Assembly (NCBI GenBank): GCA_018725345.1
Contig: QLUI01000026.1
Coordinates: 1 to 12,302, forward strand
Direction: 5' to 3'
Length of the DNA stretch: 12,302 bases
Source: Bacillota bacterium
GTDB taxonomy: Bacteria > Bacillota > Dethiobacteria > Dethiobacterales > Dethiobacteraceae
Shown piece after piece: positions 1-7,049 of this stretch; position 1 is the stretch's first letter, and the number at the start of each line of letters is the position of its first letter. The translations under genes and the position numbers were made by a program. A model generated the notes under the pieces. The model was not told the DNA's origin. It ran no database searches and was given only the letters and a program-made list of their open reading frames with translations.

Positions 1-1
1 G

Positions 2-1243
2 TTGGCTGCCGCTGACACAGAACTAAAAGACAAGGCGTTAAAGTTTATCGCCGCATCCCTGCAAACCAGAAAAGAAGAGATTATCAGTGCAAACCGTGTG
101 GATCTGGAAAGGAGCAAAAAAGAGAATCTACCGGCACCTTTATTGAAACGCTTGATATTTGATGAGGCAAAAATTGTTGATGTGACGGAAGGTATCGCCA
201 GCCTTTTAGCCCTGGAGGATCCTGTCGGCAAAACATTACTCTCAACTGAGTTAGATGATGGTCTGGAGTTGTACAAGGTAACTTGCCCTATTGGGGTAAT
301 TGGAGTTATTTTTGAATCAAGGCCGGACGCCCTTGTGCAAATCGCTACTCTTTGCCTCAAAAGCGGCAATGCTGTACTTCTCAAAGGCGGGGCGGAAGCC
401 AAGGAAACAAACGCCATATTGGCTGATATTATTATCAAAGCTGCGGCAAAGGCCGGTCTTCCCGCAAAATGGGCTGCTCTCCTTACAACGCGCTCTGATG
501 TCAACGTAATCCTCAAAATGGACAAGCAGATTGATTTGATTATTCCCAGGGGTTCCAATGAATTTGTCCGTCATATTATGGATAATTCAAATATCCCGGT
601 AATGGGTCACGCAGATGGAATTTGTCACTGTTATGTTGATAAAGAGGCAGACCTTGCTATGGCGACAAAGATTGTGGTAGATGCAAAAACCCAATATGTA
701 GCCGTTTGCAACGCTACCGAAACTCTTTTGGTTCACGAGAAGATTGCAGCCGAGTTTTTACCTTTAATCAAAGAAGCGTTGCTCAGCAAAAATGTTGAGC
801 TGGTAGGTTGCCCCAGAACCAAAACGTTGATTGCTGTTAACCTTGCCACAGAAGAAGACTGGAAAAGTGAATATCTTGATTATAAACTGGCCATCAAAGT
901 TGTTTCCACTCTTGAGCAGGCCATTAACCATATCAATACGTACGGCTCCGGTCATACCGACAGCATTATTACCGGAAACAAAATAAGGGCACGCCGCTTT
1001 ATGGATTCTGTAGATGCTGGCAATGTGTTTTGGAACTGCTCTACCCGCTTTAGTGACGGTTTCCGCTATGGATTTGGGGCAGAGGTGGGGGTAAGTACCG
1101 GCAAGCTCCACGCTCGGGGACCTGTAGGTTTAGAGGGGTTACTGATTTACAAGTATAAGCTTATAGGAAATGGTCACTTGGTTGAAGATTATGCCAACCG
1201 CGCCAAAACATTTAAACACAGAAACTTAGACAAAAAATATTAA
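2..1243 (+). CDS. proA: Glutamate-5-semialdehyde dehydrogenase (gamma-glutamyl phosphate reductase), 5'-truncated by window edge
   Basis: Second step of proline synthesis: NADPH-dependent reduction of gamma-glutamyl phosphate to glutamate-5-semialdehyde in the cytoplasm. The visible 413 residues hold the conserved GVIGVIFESRPDA stretch (about residues 98-110) and the active-site cysteine in VCNATETLLV (Cys about 236 in this numbering). The C-terminal block FRYGFGAEVGVSTGKLHARGP is also typical. The first visible codon is a TTG at position 2, but it falls inside the family's N-terminal helix, so about 20 residues should lie left of the window; I treat the gene as partial and not as starting at that TTG. 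The C-terminus carries a tail (YKLIGNGHLVEDYA...KTFKH) that I associate with the longer ProA form of cyanobacteria and some other bacteria. miaB begins 18 bp downstream, so they are probably co-transcribed. proB would be expected upstream, outside the window. Confidence 0.95.
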   Translation: MAAADTELKDKALKFIAASLQTRKEEIISANRVDLERSKKENLPAPLLKRLIFDEAKIVDVTEGIASLLALEDPVGKTLLSTELDDGLELYKVTCPIGVIGVIFESRPDALVQIATLCLKSGNAVLLKGGAEAKETNAILADIIIKAAAKAGLPAKWAALLTTRSDVNVILKMDKQIDLIIPRGSNEFVRHIMDNSNIPVMGHADGICHCYVDKEADLAMATKIVVDAKTQYVAVCNATETLLVHEKIAAEFLPLIKEALLSKNVELVGCPRTKTLIAVNLATEEDWKSEYLDYKLAIKVVSTLEQAINHINTYGSGHTDSIITGNKIRARRFMDSVDAGNVFWNCSTRFSDGFRYGFGAEVGVSTGKLHARGPVGLEGLLIYKYKLIGNGHLVEDYANRAKTFKHRNLDKKY

Positions 1244-1261
1244 GACGGGCGGGGCAGGTTA

Positions 1262-2626
1262 ATGGCAAAAAAAAAGTACAGCCTGACAGTTTTTGGCTGT
1301 CAAATGAATGAGCGTGATGCTGAAACACTCAAGGGTTTTCTGGAGGAACTAGGTTATGAAGAGACGGCTGAAACAGAGAATGCAGATTTGGTAATCATCA
1401 ATACTTGTGCAGTGCGTCAGAAGGCAGAAGATAAAGTGTTTGCTCAAATTGGGCGGCTAGGCAAGTTGAAAAAGGCTAGGCCTGAGATGATGATCGCCAT
1501 TTGCGGCTGCATGGTACAGCAAGAAGTTGTTGCTCGGAAACTAATAAAAAAACATCCCTTTGTGGATTTAGTATTTGGTACGCATAATATTGCAGCGTTT
1601 CCGGCATTGTTGCAACGGGCGACCGAAAGCAGCGAGCCGTTGCTTGATTTATGGGATGAAGCAGGCGACGTCGTGGAAGGGCTACCGGTAAGCCGTAAAG
1701 ACGGAGTTCGTGCTTGGGTAAATATTACCTACGGGTGCAATAATTTTTGTGCCTATTGTATTGTGCCGTATGTGCGTGGGCGGGAGAGAAGTCGCCATCC
1801 TGCTGAAATTATGGATGAAATTAGCAACCTTGCCAGACAAGGCTATCAGGAAGTAACGCTTTTAGGACAAAATGTAAATTCATATGGCAAGGACTTAATT
1901 GAACAGATAGACTTTTCGGATTTGCTGCAGCGGGTGGATCGGGAAAGCGGGATAAATCGCGTTCGTTTTATGACATCTCACCCCAGAGATTGGAATGAAA
2001 AACTGGCTCGTGTGATTGCCGATGGAATAAATATCTGCGAGCACGTTCATTTGCCGATTCAGTCGGGCAGCAATCGTATCTTAACTTTAATGAACCGAGG
2101 GTATAGCCGGGAGCATTACCAAGAACAGGTGCAAGTTTTGAGGCGCTATGTGCCAAATTGTGCTATCTCCACAGATTTGATTGTGGGCTTCCCCGGGGAA
2201 ACAGAAGCAGATTTCTTGGTTACCTTGGAAGTTGTGGAACAAGTAAGTTTTGATGCGGCCTTTACCTTCCTTTACTCGCAGCGTTCTGGCACCCCGGCGG
2301 CGAAAATGCCGGCACAGATTAACAGTGAAGTGAAAAAAGAGCGTTTTCAGCGGCTTTTAGAAATCCAAAATAAACATAGTCTGCGCCATAATCAGCAGTT
2401 GATTGGCAAGACAGTTGAAGTATTGGTGGAGGGAAGAAGTAAAACTAATCCGGACGTGCTGAGCGGACGAACCAGGGGAGGTAAAACTGTGAACTTCGTG
2501 GGCGAGGGGGTTTTCGCAGGAGATTTGTTGCAGGTAGAAATTAGCGAAGCTAAGACGTGGAGCCTATTGGGGAGGATAAACGTTGAAAACCGAAACGCCA
2601 ACGATAAAGCAGTACAGGGAGATTAA
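1262..2626 (+). CDS. miaB: tRNA-2-methylthio-N6-dimethylallyladenosine synthase (radical SAM methylthiotransferase)
   Basis: Adds the 2-methylthio group to i6A37 of tRNAs reading UNN codons, acting on the product of MiaA, which is encoded two genes downstream. The 454-residue protein has the full family architecture. The N-terminal UPF0004 domain has its three cluster cysteines (Cys13 in GCQMN, Cys49 in NTCAV, Cys83 in CGCM). The radical-SAM core has CNNFCAYC (Cys159, 163, 166), and a C-terminal TRAM domain spans about residues 375-437. The ATG at 1262 has only a weak G-rich Shine-Dalgarno (GGGCGGGG, 1247-1254), fitting an internal operon gene. The last 44 bp overlap the next ORF in another frame, giving a short tail (about 17 residues) after the TRAM domain. 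The stop lies upstream of the inferred mutS/mutL deletion junction, so the overlap predates it. Confidence 0.97.
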   Translation: MAKKKYSLTVFGCQMNERDAETLKGFLEELGYEETAETENADLVIINTCAVRQKAEDKVFAQIGRLGKLKKARPEMMIAICGCMVQQEVVARKLIKKHPFVDLVFGTHNIAAFPALLQRATESSEPLLDLWDEAGDVVEGLPVSRKDGVRAWVNITYGCNNFCAYCIVPYVRGRERSRHPAEIMDEISNLARQGYQEVTLLGQNVNSYGKDLIEQIDFSDLLQRVDRESGINRVRFMTSHPRDWNEKLARVIADGINICEHVHLPIQSGSNRILTLMNRGYSREHYQEQVQVLRRYVPNCAISTDLIVGFPGETEADFLVTLEVVEQVSFDAAFTFLYSQRSGTPAAKMPAQINSEVKKERFQRLLEIQNKHSLRHNQQLIGKTVEVLVEGRSKTNPDVLSGRTRGGKTVNFVGEGVFAGDLLQVEISEAKTWSLLGRINVENRNANDKAVQGD

Positions 2627-3110
2627 AGAGCAGCACCAGGACAAGATCCTTCTTTTAAAAAAAGAGCTTTCAGTAGGCTCCATAACCGTACAGGAAGTGA
2701 TCCCCCAAACTTTAGAGCTTGATCCATTAGCGGCTGCGTCGTTGCAGAAATCCCTTGATTTTTTTGCCTCTGTGGGTTTAACATTTGAAACATTTGGTAA
2801 TAATACGTTTATTCTGAGGACAATACCGGCTTTTTCTCACCACTGCCTTAATCAGGATGATTTGATAGAAATTATGGCAGTAGTACGGGACGAAACAGCG
2901 GGAACGAGCGTTTTTTTTGAAAAAGTATTGCAGATGATGGCCTGTAGAGCGGCTATTAAGGCAAACCAGTTACTGGAAAGGCGTGAGATGGAAGCCCTTT
3001 TGGATCGGTTAGCGGAAACTGATGGCTCTTTCACCTGTCCTCATGGACGTCCTACAGTGCTTGTCTTTTCCGAACAAGCAATTGCTAGGAATTTCCGGAG
3101 GCACTCATGA
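2583..3110 (+). pseudogene. mutS-mutL fusion remnant: MutS N-terminus joined in frame to MutL C-terminal domain
   Basis: An open frame of 175 codons in the slot where mutS and mutL normally sit. Residues about 4-24 (TPTIKQYREIKEQHQDKILL) match the start of MutS, whose N-terminus has the pattern TPMMxQYxxIKxxxPDxILLFR. From about residue 25 (LKKELSVGSITVQEVIPQTLEL) the protein reads as MutL C-terminal domain: FGNNTFILRTIPA (71-83), ACRAAIKAN (120-128), TCPHGRPT (151-158) and FRR (171-173). Missing are MutS mismatch-binding and ATPase domains, the MutL N-terminal GHKL ATPase and the DQHAxxE endonuclease motif, although the downstream metal-site residues (ACR, CPHGRP) remain. The likely junction is near 2649-2660, in CTTCTTTTAAAAAAAGAG. 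The start is TTG at 2583 with GGAGG at 2571-2575, presumably the old mutS start. The stop overlaps the miaA ATG by 4 bp. I infer an in-frame deletion of about 4 kb. The product should have no repair activity; a residual dimerisation or clamp-binding role cannot be excluded. Confidence 0.85.
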
Positions 3111-4057
3111 AAGGAAAGCTATTAGTTATTACCGGACCTACGTCTGTAGGTAAATCGGCTGTGGCAGTGGCAGTAACAAAAGATATCGGCGGCGAGATTA
3201 TTTCGGCCGATTCTGTGCAGGTATATCGCGGGTTAGATATTGGCGCAGCTAAACCTAGTATGTCAGAAAGAGAAACAGTTCCTCATCATCTGATTGATTT
3301 GGTGGATCCTAATTGGAATTATAGCGTAGCTCAGTATCAACGGCATGCTACCGAGGTGATTACTACTCTGCATCAGGAGGGTAAGCTGCCGATTTTGGTG
3401 GGGGGAACGGGACTATATCTAAGAGCTGTAGTAAAAGGTTACGCTTTTGGTGAAGATGCGGAAGACGAGTTGTTGCGGCGCAGGTTACGACAAGAAGTAA
3501 AAGAGTTCGGCGCTGAGGCTCTTCATAGCAGGTTAAGCGTTCTAGATCCGCAGACGGCTGCAAGACTTCATCCAAATGATTTGCGCCGGGTTATCCGTGC
3601 TTTGGAGTTTTACGAAAAAAGCAAGCAGAGCATTTCAGAGCAAATGAACGCTACACCGCAGGAAAATGTATACGACACACTATTTTTTTGCCTCACCATG
3701 CCCCGGGAATTGCTTTATCAGCGGATAGATTTGAGGGTAGAAGAAATGTTGGCGGCAGGTTTAGTAAATGAAGTACGAGGTTTGTTGGCAGACGGAGTGT
3801 CCCCAGAAGCTAAATCGATGCAATCGCTGGGATATAAACAGATAGTAGCATATTTATCAGGAGAACGATCTTTGCTTTCGGCTGTTACAGAAATAAAACG
3901 TGACACGCGTCGCTTTGCCAAAAGACAACTTACTTGGTTTAGACGAGAAAAAGAGCTAATTTGGCTGGATTTATCTAAATATAGCGGCAATGCTGATCTA
4001 GTGGGAGATATTTCAAAGAGCGTTGCAGGATATTTAAGGCAAGAATCGAATAACTAA
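3107..4057 (+). CDS. miaA: tRNA dimethylallyltransferase
   Basis: Transfers the dimethylallyl group from DMAPP to N6 of A37 in tRNAs reading UNN codons, making the i6A that MiaB then thiomethylates. The 316-residue length is normal. The P-loop GPTSVGKS lies at residues 10-17, the substrate-recognition motif DSVQVYR at 35-41, and GGTGLYL at 99-105. The RRVIRALEFYE segment and the C-terminal KRDTRRFAKRQLTWFR segment, typical of the family, are present. The start ATG overlaps the stop of the mutS/mutL remnant (ATGA), with GGAGG at 3097-3101, so translation is probably coupled to that remnant. Frame preservation of the remnant may therefore matter for miaA expression. The family usually follows mutL in this phylum. 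Confidence 0.97.
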   Translation: MKGKLLVITGPTSVGKSAVAVAVTKDIGGEIISADSVQVYRGLDIGAAKPSMSERETVPHHLIDLVDPNWNYSVAQYQRHATEVITTLHQEGKLPILVGGTGLYLRAVVKGYAFGEDAEDELLRRRLRQEVKEFGAEALHSRLSVLDPQTAARLHPNDLRRVIRALEFYEKSKQSISEQMNATPQENVYDTLFFCLTMPRELLYQRIDLRVEEMLAAGLVNEVRGLLADGVSPEAKSMQSLGYKQIVAYLSGERSLLSAVTEIKRDTRRFAKRQLTWFRREKELIWLDLSKYSGNADLVGDISKSVAGYLRQESNN

Positions 4058-4100
4058 GCGTACCTGTTTTTCTCAAAAATAACTGTATGGAGGGGATGGC

Positions 4101-4334
4101 ATGAATAAGAGTCCTATAAACTTGCAGGATAACTTTCTTAACATCGCACGCAAGGAAGATATGATGCTGACTGTCTTTTTAGTCAACGGTTACCAGATTA
4201 AAGGGACGGTTCGTAGCTTCGACAATTTTACGATACTGCTTAATGCAGACAACAAACAGCAGTTAGTATATAAGCATGCTGTGTCCACCATTATCCCGTT
4301 TCGCAGTATTAACTTGGCTCAGACTACGGAATAA
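4101..4334 (+). CDS. hfq: RNA chaperone Hfq
   Basis: Hexameric Sm-like protein that binds sRNAs and U- or A-rich mRNA regions. At 77 residues it is the short Gram-positive size without the long C-terminal tail of enterobacterial Hfq. The Sm1 region runs from NLQDNFLN (with the conserved Gln9) through FLVNGYQIKGTVRSFDNFTILL. Sm2 contains the hallmark YKHAVSTI at about residues 57-64. The start ATG has a strong GGAGGGG at 4089-4095. It follows miaA by 43 bp with no terminator between, so it probably belongs to the proA-miaA operon, as miaA-hfq pairs usually do. An intrinsic terminator follows the gene. Confidence 0.97.
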   Translation: MNKSPINLQDNFLNIARKEDMMLTVFLVNGYQIKGTVRSFDNFTILLNADNKQQLVYKHAVSTIIPFRSINLAQTTE

Positions 4335-4357
4335 TGTCGGAGCTGGCAGAAGGAAGG

Positions 4358-4401
4358 GGCAGCCTTGCTTTCAATTATGAAGGCAACGACTGTCTTTTTT
4401 T
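4358..4401 (+). terminator. Strong rho-independent terminator after hfq
   Basis: The left arm 4358-4372 (GGCAGCCTTGCTTTC) pairs with the right arm 4379-4394 (GAAGGCAACGACTGTC) around a 6-nt loop (AATTAT). By hand I count 14 pairs, two of them G-U, with one bulged C and one C-A mismatch, and seven T residues follow directly (4395-4401). It ends the proA-miaB-miaA-hfq unit and implies that hflX has its own promoter in the next 70 bp. Confidence 0.85.
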
Positions 4402-4473
4402 GGTGCGCAGATAGAAAAATTGCCTGCAAAATTCCGCCTCCTGCAGATAATAACTTTTATGGAGGTTTTAACA

Positions 4474-5751
4474 ATGGAGAAGGCTGTTCTGGTAGGCTTG
4501 GAAACACAGTATAAGCAGTGGAATATCGAAGAAACCATGCAGGAACTAGCGTTGCTGACAGAAACTGCCGGAGCGCAACCGGTGGCTGAAATTATTCAAA
4601 AGCGCCCCAAGCCAGATTCTACTTTTTATGTCGGCAAAGGAAAGGCGGAGGAAATCCGGCTGCTTGTAGAAGAAACTGGGGCAGATCTGGTTATTTTTGA
4701 TGATGAACTTTCCCCTACACAGAAAAGAAATTTAGAAAAAGTGATTGAGGCGCGGGTGGTAGATCGAACCGCCTTAATTCTCGATATTTTTGCTCAACGC
4801 GCTAAAACTCATGAAGGTGTTTTGCAGGTAGAACTTGCACAGCTAAATTATCTATTGCCGCGTCTTACTGGTTTTGGTATCCAACTCTCCCGGCTTGGCG
4901 GAGGAATCGGTACGCGCGGTCCCGGTGAAACTAAGCTGGAAGTGGATAGGCGGCGCATTCGCAAGCGTATTGGTGATTTAAAGGAAGAAATTGAGGAAAT
5001 CAAAAAGCACCGTAGCCTGCACCGCAAAGCCAGACAAGCGACATCGTTGCCTGTGGTAACCATTGTTGGCTATACTAATGCAGGGAAATCCACTTTACTT
5101 AATGCTTTAACTGACGCCGACGTATTTGTGGAGGACAAGCTCTTTGCCACGCTGGATGCCACCACCCGCCAAGTTGAACTTCCTGATGGCAGCCGTTTTT
5201 TACTGACGGACACAGTTGGTTTTATCCAGAAGCTTCCTCATCATTTGGTGGCAGCATTTCGCTCTACGTTGGAGGAAGTTCTGGAGGCAGAGTTGCTTTT
5301 ACACGTGGTGGATACCTCTCATTCGCAGGCGGCAGCACAAATGATTGCGGTAACTGAACTTTTGCAGAAGATTAATGCGGAAAACTTGCCTGTCTTTGTT
5401 GTCTTTAATAAAATGGACTTGCCTGAAGCACATGCTGCGTTGCCGTTGTTGTGCCGCGACTGGCCTGATCATTTTGCTATTTCTGCCAGAAACGGGATTG
5501 GTCTGGCAGAACTTTTAATTCGTATAGATAAAGTTATCCGCGGTGAACATCGGCGCCTTGATTTGACATTGCCTTTTGGTACGGAAAAGATTTTGGCCAT
5601 TATTCGTAACCACGGAAAAATGGAAGCCGAGGAATATACGTCGGAGGGAATCCGAATCCGAGCCATTTTACCAAAATCATGGGCCGCGAAAATACTTGAT
5701 AGTCTTGATAAAGGAGCGGCTGAACTTGCTGGAGAAGACCAGTTACTTTAA
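4474..5751 (+). CDS. hflX: HflX-type ribosome-associated GTPase
   Basis: GTPase of the Obg-HflX group that binds 50S subunits; in characterised bacteria it splits stalled or heat-damaged ribosomes. The 425-residue protein has the HflX N-terminal domain (FYVGKGK, then the glycine-rich LSRLGGGIGTRGPGETKLE linker around residues 138-156). A basic helical region precedes the G domain: G1 GYTNAGKS (199-206), G3 DTVG (246-249) and G4 NKMD (312-315). I chose the ATG at 4474 because GGAGG lies at 4461-4465 with 8-nt spacing; the in-frame ATG at 4420 would add 18 non-conserved residues and has no such site. A GATAAT at 4446-4451 could be a -10 element, but its best -35 (TTGCCT, 4420-4425) is 20 bp away, so the promoter is uncertain. 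The order hflX-ynbB-glnA is also seen in Bacillus. Confidence 0.95.
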   Translation: MEKAVLVGLETQYKQWNIEETMQELALLTETAGAQPVAEIIQKRPKPDSTFYVGKGKAEEIRLLVEETGADLVIFDDELSPTQKRNLEKVIEARVVDRTALILDIFAQRAKTHEGVLQVELAQLNYLLPRLTGFGIQLSRLGGGIGTRGPGETKLEVDRRRIRKRIGDLKEEIEEIKKHRSLHRKARQATSLPVVTIVGYTNAGKSTLLNALTDADVFVEDKLFATLDATTRQVELPDGSRFLLTDTVGFIQKLPHHLVAAFRSTLEEVLEAELLLHVVDTSHSQAAAQMIAVTELLQKINAENLPVFVVFNKMDLPEAHAALPLLCRDWPDHFAISARNGIGLAELLIRIDKVIRGEHRRLDLTLPFGTEKILAIIRNHGKMEAEEYTSEGIRIRAILPKSWAAKILDSLDKGAAELAGEDQLL

Positions 5752-6976
5752 ATATCGGACGTTGATCCGCGAAATAGAAAGACAGCTTTTGACGACTTTT
5801 CACAAGATTGACGAGCTGATGCTGATTAACCAAGCCAGAGTACTGGACGCTTTCCGCGCAGAACAGGTGGATGAAACCTGTTTTTATGAATCAACCGGAT
5901 ATGGCTATCATGATTTGGGGAGGCAGAAGCTTGATAACCTCTATGCCAGGGTATTTGGTGCGGAGGCTGGGCTGGTACGTCCCCAGTTTGTCTCAGGCAC
6001 CCATGCCATTGCCTGCTGCCTCTACGGCGTTCTCGAACCAGGCAGCCGCCTTGTTTCCTTGACGGGGAGGCCATATGATACACTACAAAAAGCCCTAGGC
6101 CTTTTTTCCTCCGGGAAAGGCGGTCTGCACGACCAAAACATCAGCTACGCTGAAGTCGATCTGACTGCAGCGCTTGACCAGGAGACACTAGACCATATTT
6201 TGGCTGAAAAGGCTCAAGTTGTCCTGATTCAGCGCTCGCGCGGCTATGCGCAGCGCCGGGCACTGACTATGGCTGATATTGCCGATTTAGTTTTGGCGGT
6301 GAAAAAAAGGCAACCGGAGGCCATTATTTTTGTCGATAACTGCTATGGTGAATTTGTGGAGGAACGGGAGCCTTGTCATGGCGGAGCCGATTTAGTTGCT
6401 GGTTCTTTGATTAAAAATCCTGGTGCCGGCTTGGCAGCAGGAGGCGGCTATGTCGTTGGTCGAGCTGATTTAGTGGAAAGAGCTGCCTGGCGCTTAACTG
6501 CCCCAGGCCTTGGTGCGGGTATTGGAGCCATGGGTACAGTTAAGCGACTCATTTTTCAAGGGCTATTTCTCGCCCCCCATCAGGTGGGGCAGGCTTTAAA
6601 AGGAATAGTGTTGGCTGCGGCACTTTTTGAGCGACTTGGTTATTCTGTTGAACCCAGCCCTAAAGAGCAGAGAGGAGATATTGTCCAGGCTATTTCTTTG
6701 GGCAGTCCGGAATTGTTAAAACTGTTTTGCTGTGCTGTGCAGGCTGCTTCGCCTGTAGACAGTCATCTGACGCCGCAAGCGTCTCCGATGCCGGGTTATG
6801 ATCATAAAATTATTATGGCGGCAGGTACTTTTGTTCAAGGGGCGAGCAGTGAATTTTCTGCCGATGGGCCGTTGCGGCCACCATATACGGCTTTTCTACA
6901 GGGAGGACTTACATACGAGCATTGTAAGCTGGCACTAGCTGAGGTATTGGCAGCTTTGAAAATTCAACTTTATTGA
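5726..6976 (+). CDS. PLP-dependent methionine gamma-lyase-like / aluminium-resistance family protein (YnbB-like)
   Basis: A fold-type I PLP enzyme of the family annotated as aluminium resistance protein or methionine gamma-lyase-like; the physiological reaction is not settled. Key features in the 416-residue chain are YGYHDLGRQKLDNLYARVFGAE (about 59-80), RPQFVSGTHA, DNCYGEF (Asp204, likely contacting the cofactor pyridine) and GSLIKNPG, whose Lys230 is the expected Schiff-base lysine. I chose the TTG at 5726 because AAAGGAG lies at 5710-5716 with 9-nt spacing and the resulting length fits the roughly 420-residue family. Upstream codons in this frame run through hflX and are not conserved. 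The gene overlaps the hflX end by 26 bp, implying coupled translation. In Bacillus ynbB sits between hflX and glnR-glnA; here glnA follows directly and no glnR is present. Confidence 0.88.
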   Translation: MLEKTSYFKYRTLIREIERQLLTTFHKIDELMLINQARVLDAFRAEQVDETCFYESTGYGYHDLGRQKLDNLYARVFGAEAGLVRPQFVSGTHAIACCLYGVLEPGSRLVSLTGRPYDTLQKALGLFSSGKGGLHDQNISYAEVDLTAALDQETLDHILAEKAQVVLIQRSRGYAQRRALTMADIADLVLAVKKRQPEAIIFVDNCYGEFVEEREPCHGGADLVAGSLIKNPGAGLAAGGGYVVGRADLVERAAWRLTAPGLGAGIGAMGTVKRLIFQGLFLAPHQVGQALKGIVLAAALFERLGYSVEPSPKEQRGDIVQAISLGSPELLKLFCCAVQAASPVDSHLTPQASPMPGYDHKIIMAAGTFVQGASSEFSADGPLRPPYTAFLQGGLTYEHCKLALAEVLAALKIQLY

Positions 6977-7005
6977 CAACAATTTTTGCAGGCAAACGAT
7001 ATAAT
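6973..7005 (+). promoter_or_regulatory. Candidate sigma-A promoter of glnA
   Basis: A perfect TTGACA (6973-6978) and a perfect TATAAT (7000-7005) stand upstream of glnA, the first overlapping the stop of the preceding gene. The spacing is 21 bp, much longer than the usual 17. An alternative -10 (GATATA, 6998-7003) gives 19 bp. The unusual spacing may mean weak basal activity that needs an activator, or that the TTGACA is fortuitous. I see no GlnR/TnrA-type site (TGTNAN7TNACA) here. Confidence 0.5.
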
Positions 7006-7049
7006 CGTAAAGATAGATAAACTTTAACAACAGAAAAGAGGAAGATTGT

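Noticed and set aside
4420..4473. Upstream ATG start for hflX
   Set aside because: It adds 18 non-conserved residues and lacks a ribosome site, whereas GGAGG sits 8 nt before ATG 4474.
5576..5725. Longer N-terminus for the YnbB-like enzyme
   Set aside because: The extra 50 codons lie wholly inside hflX in another frame and look unlike the family; TTG 5726 has a good ribosome site and gives the expected length.
7005..7049. Possible GlnR/TnrA binding site in the glnA leader
   Set aside because: No TGTNAN7TNACA match could be found by eye on either strand.
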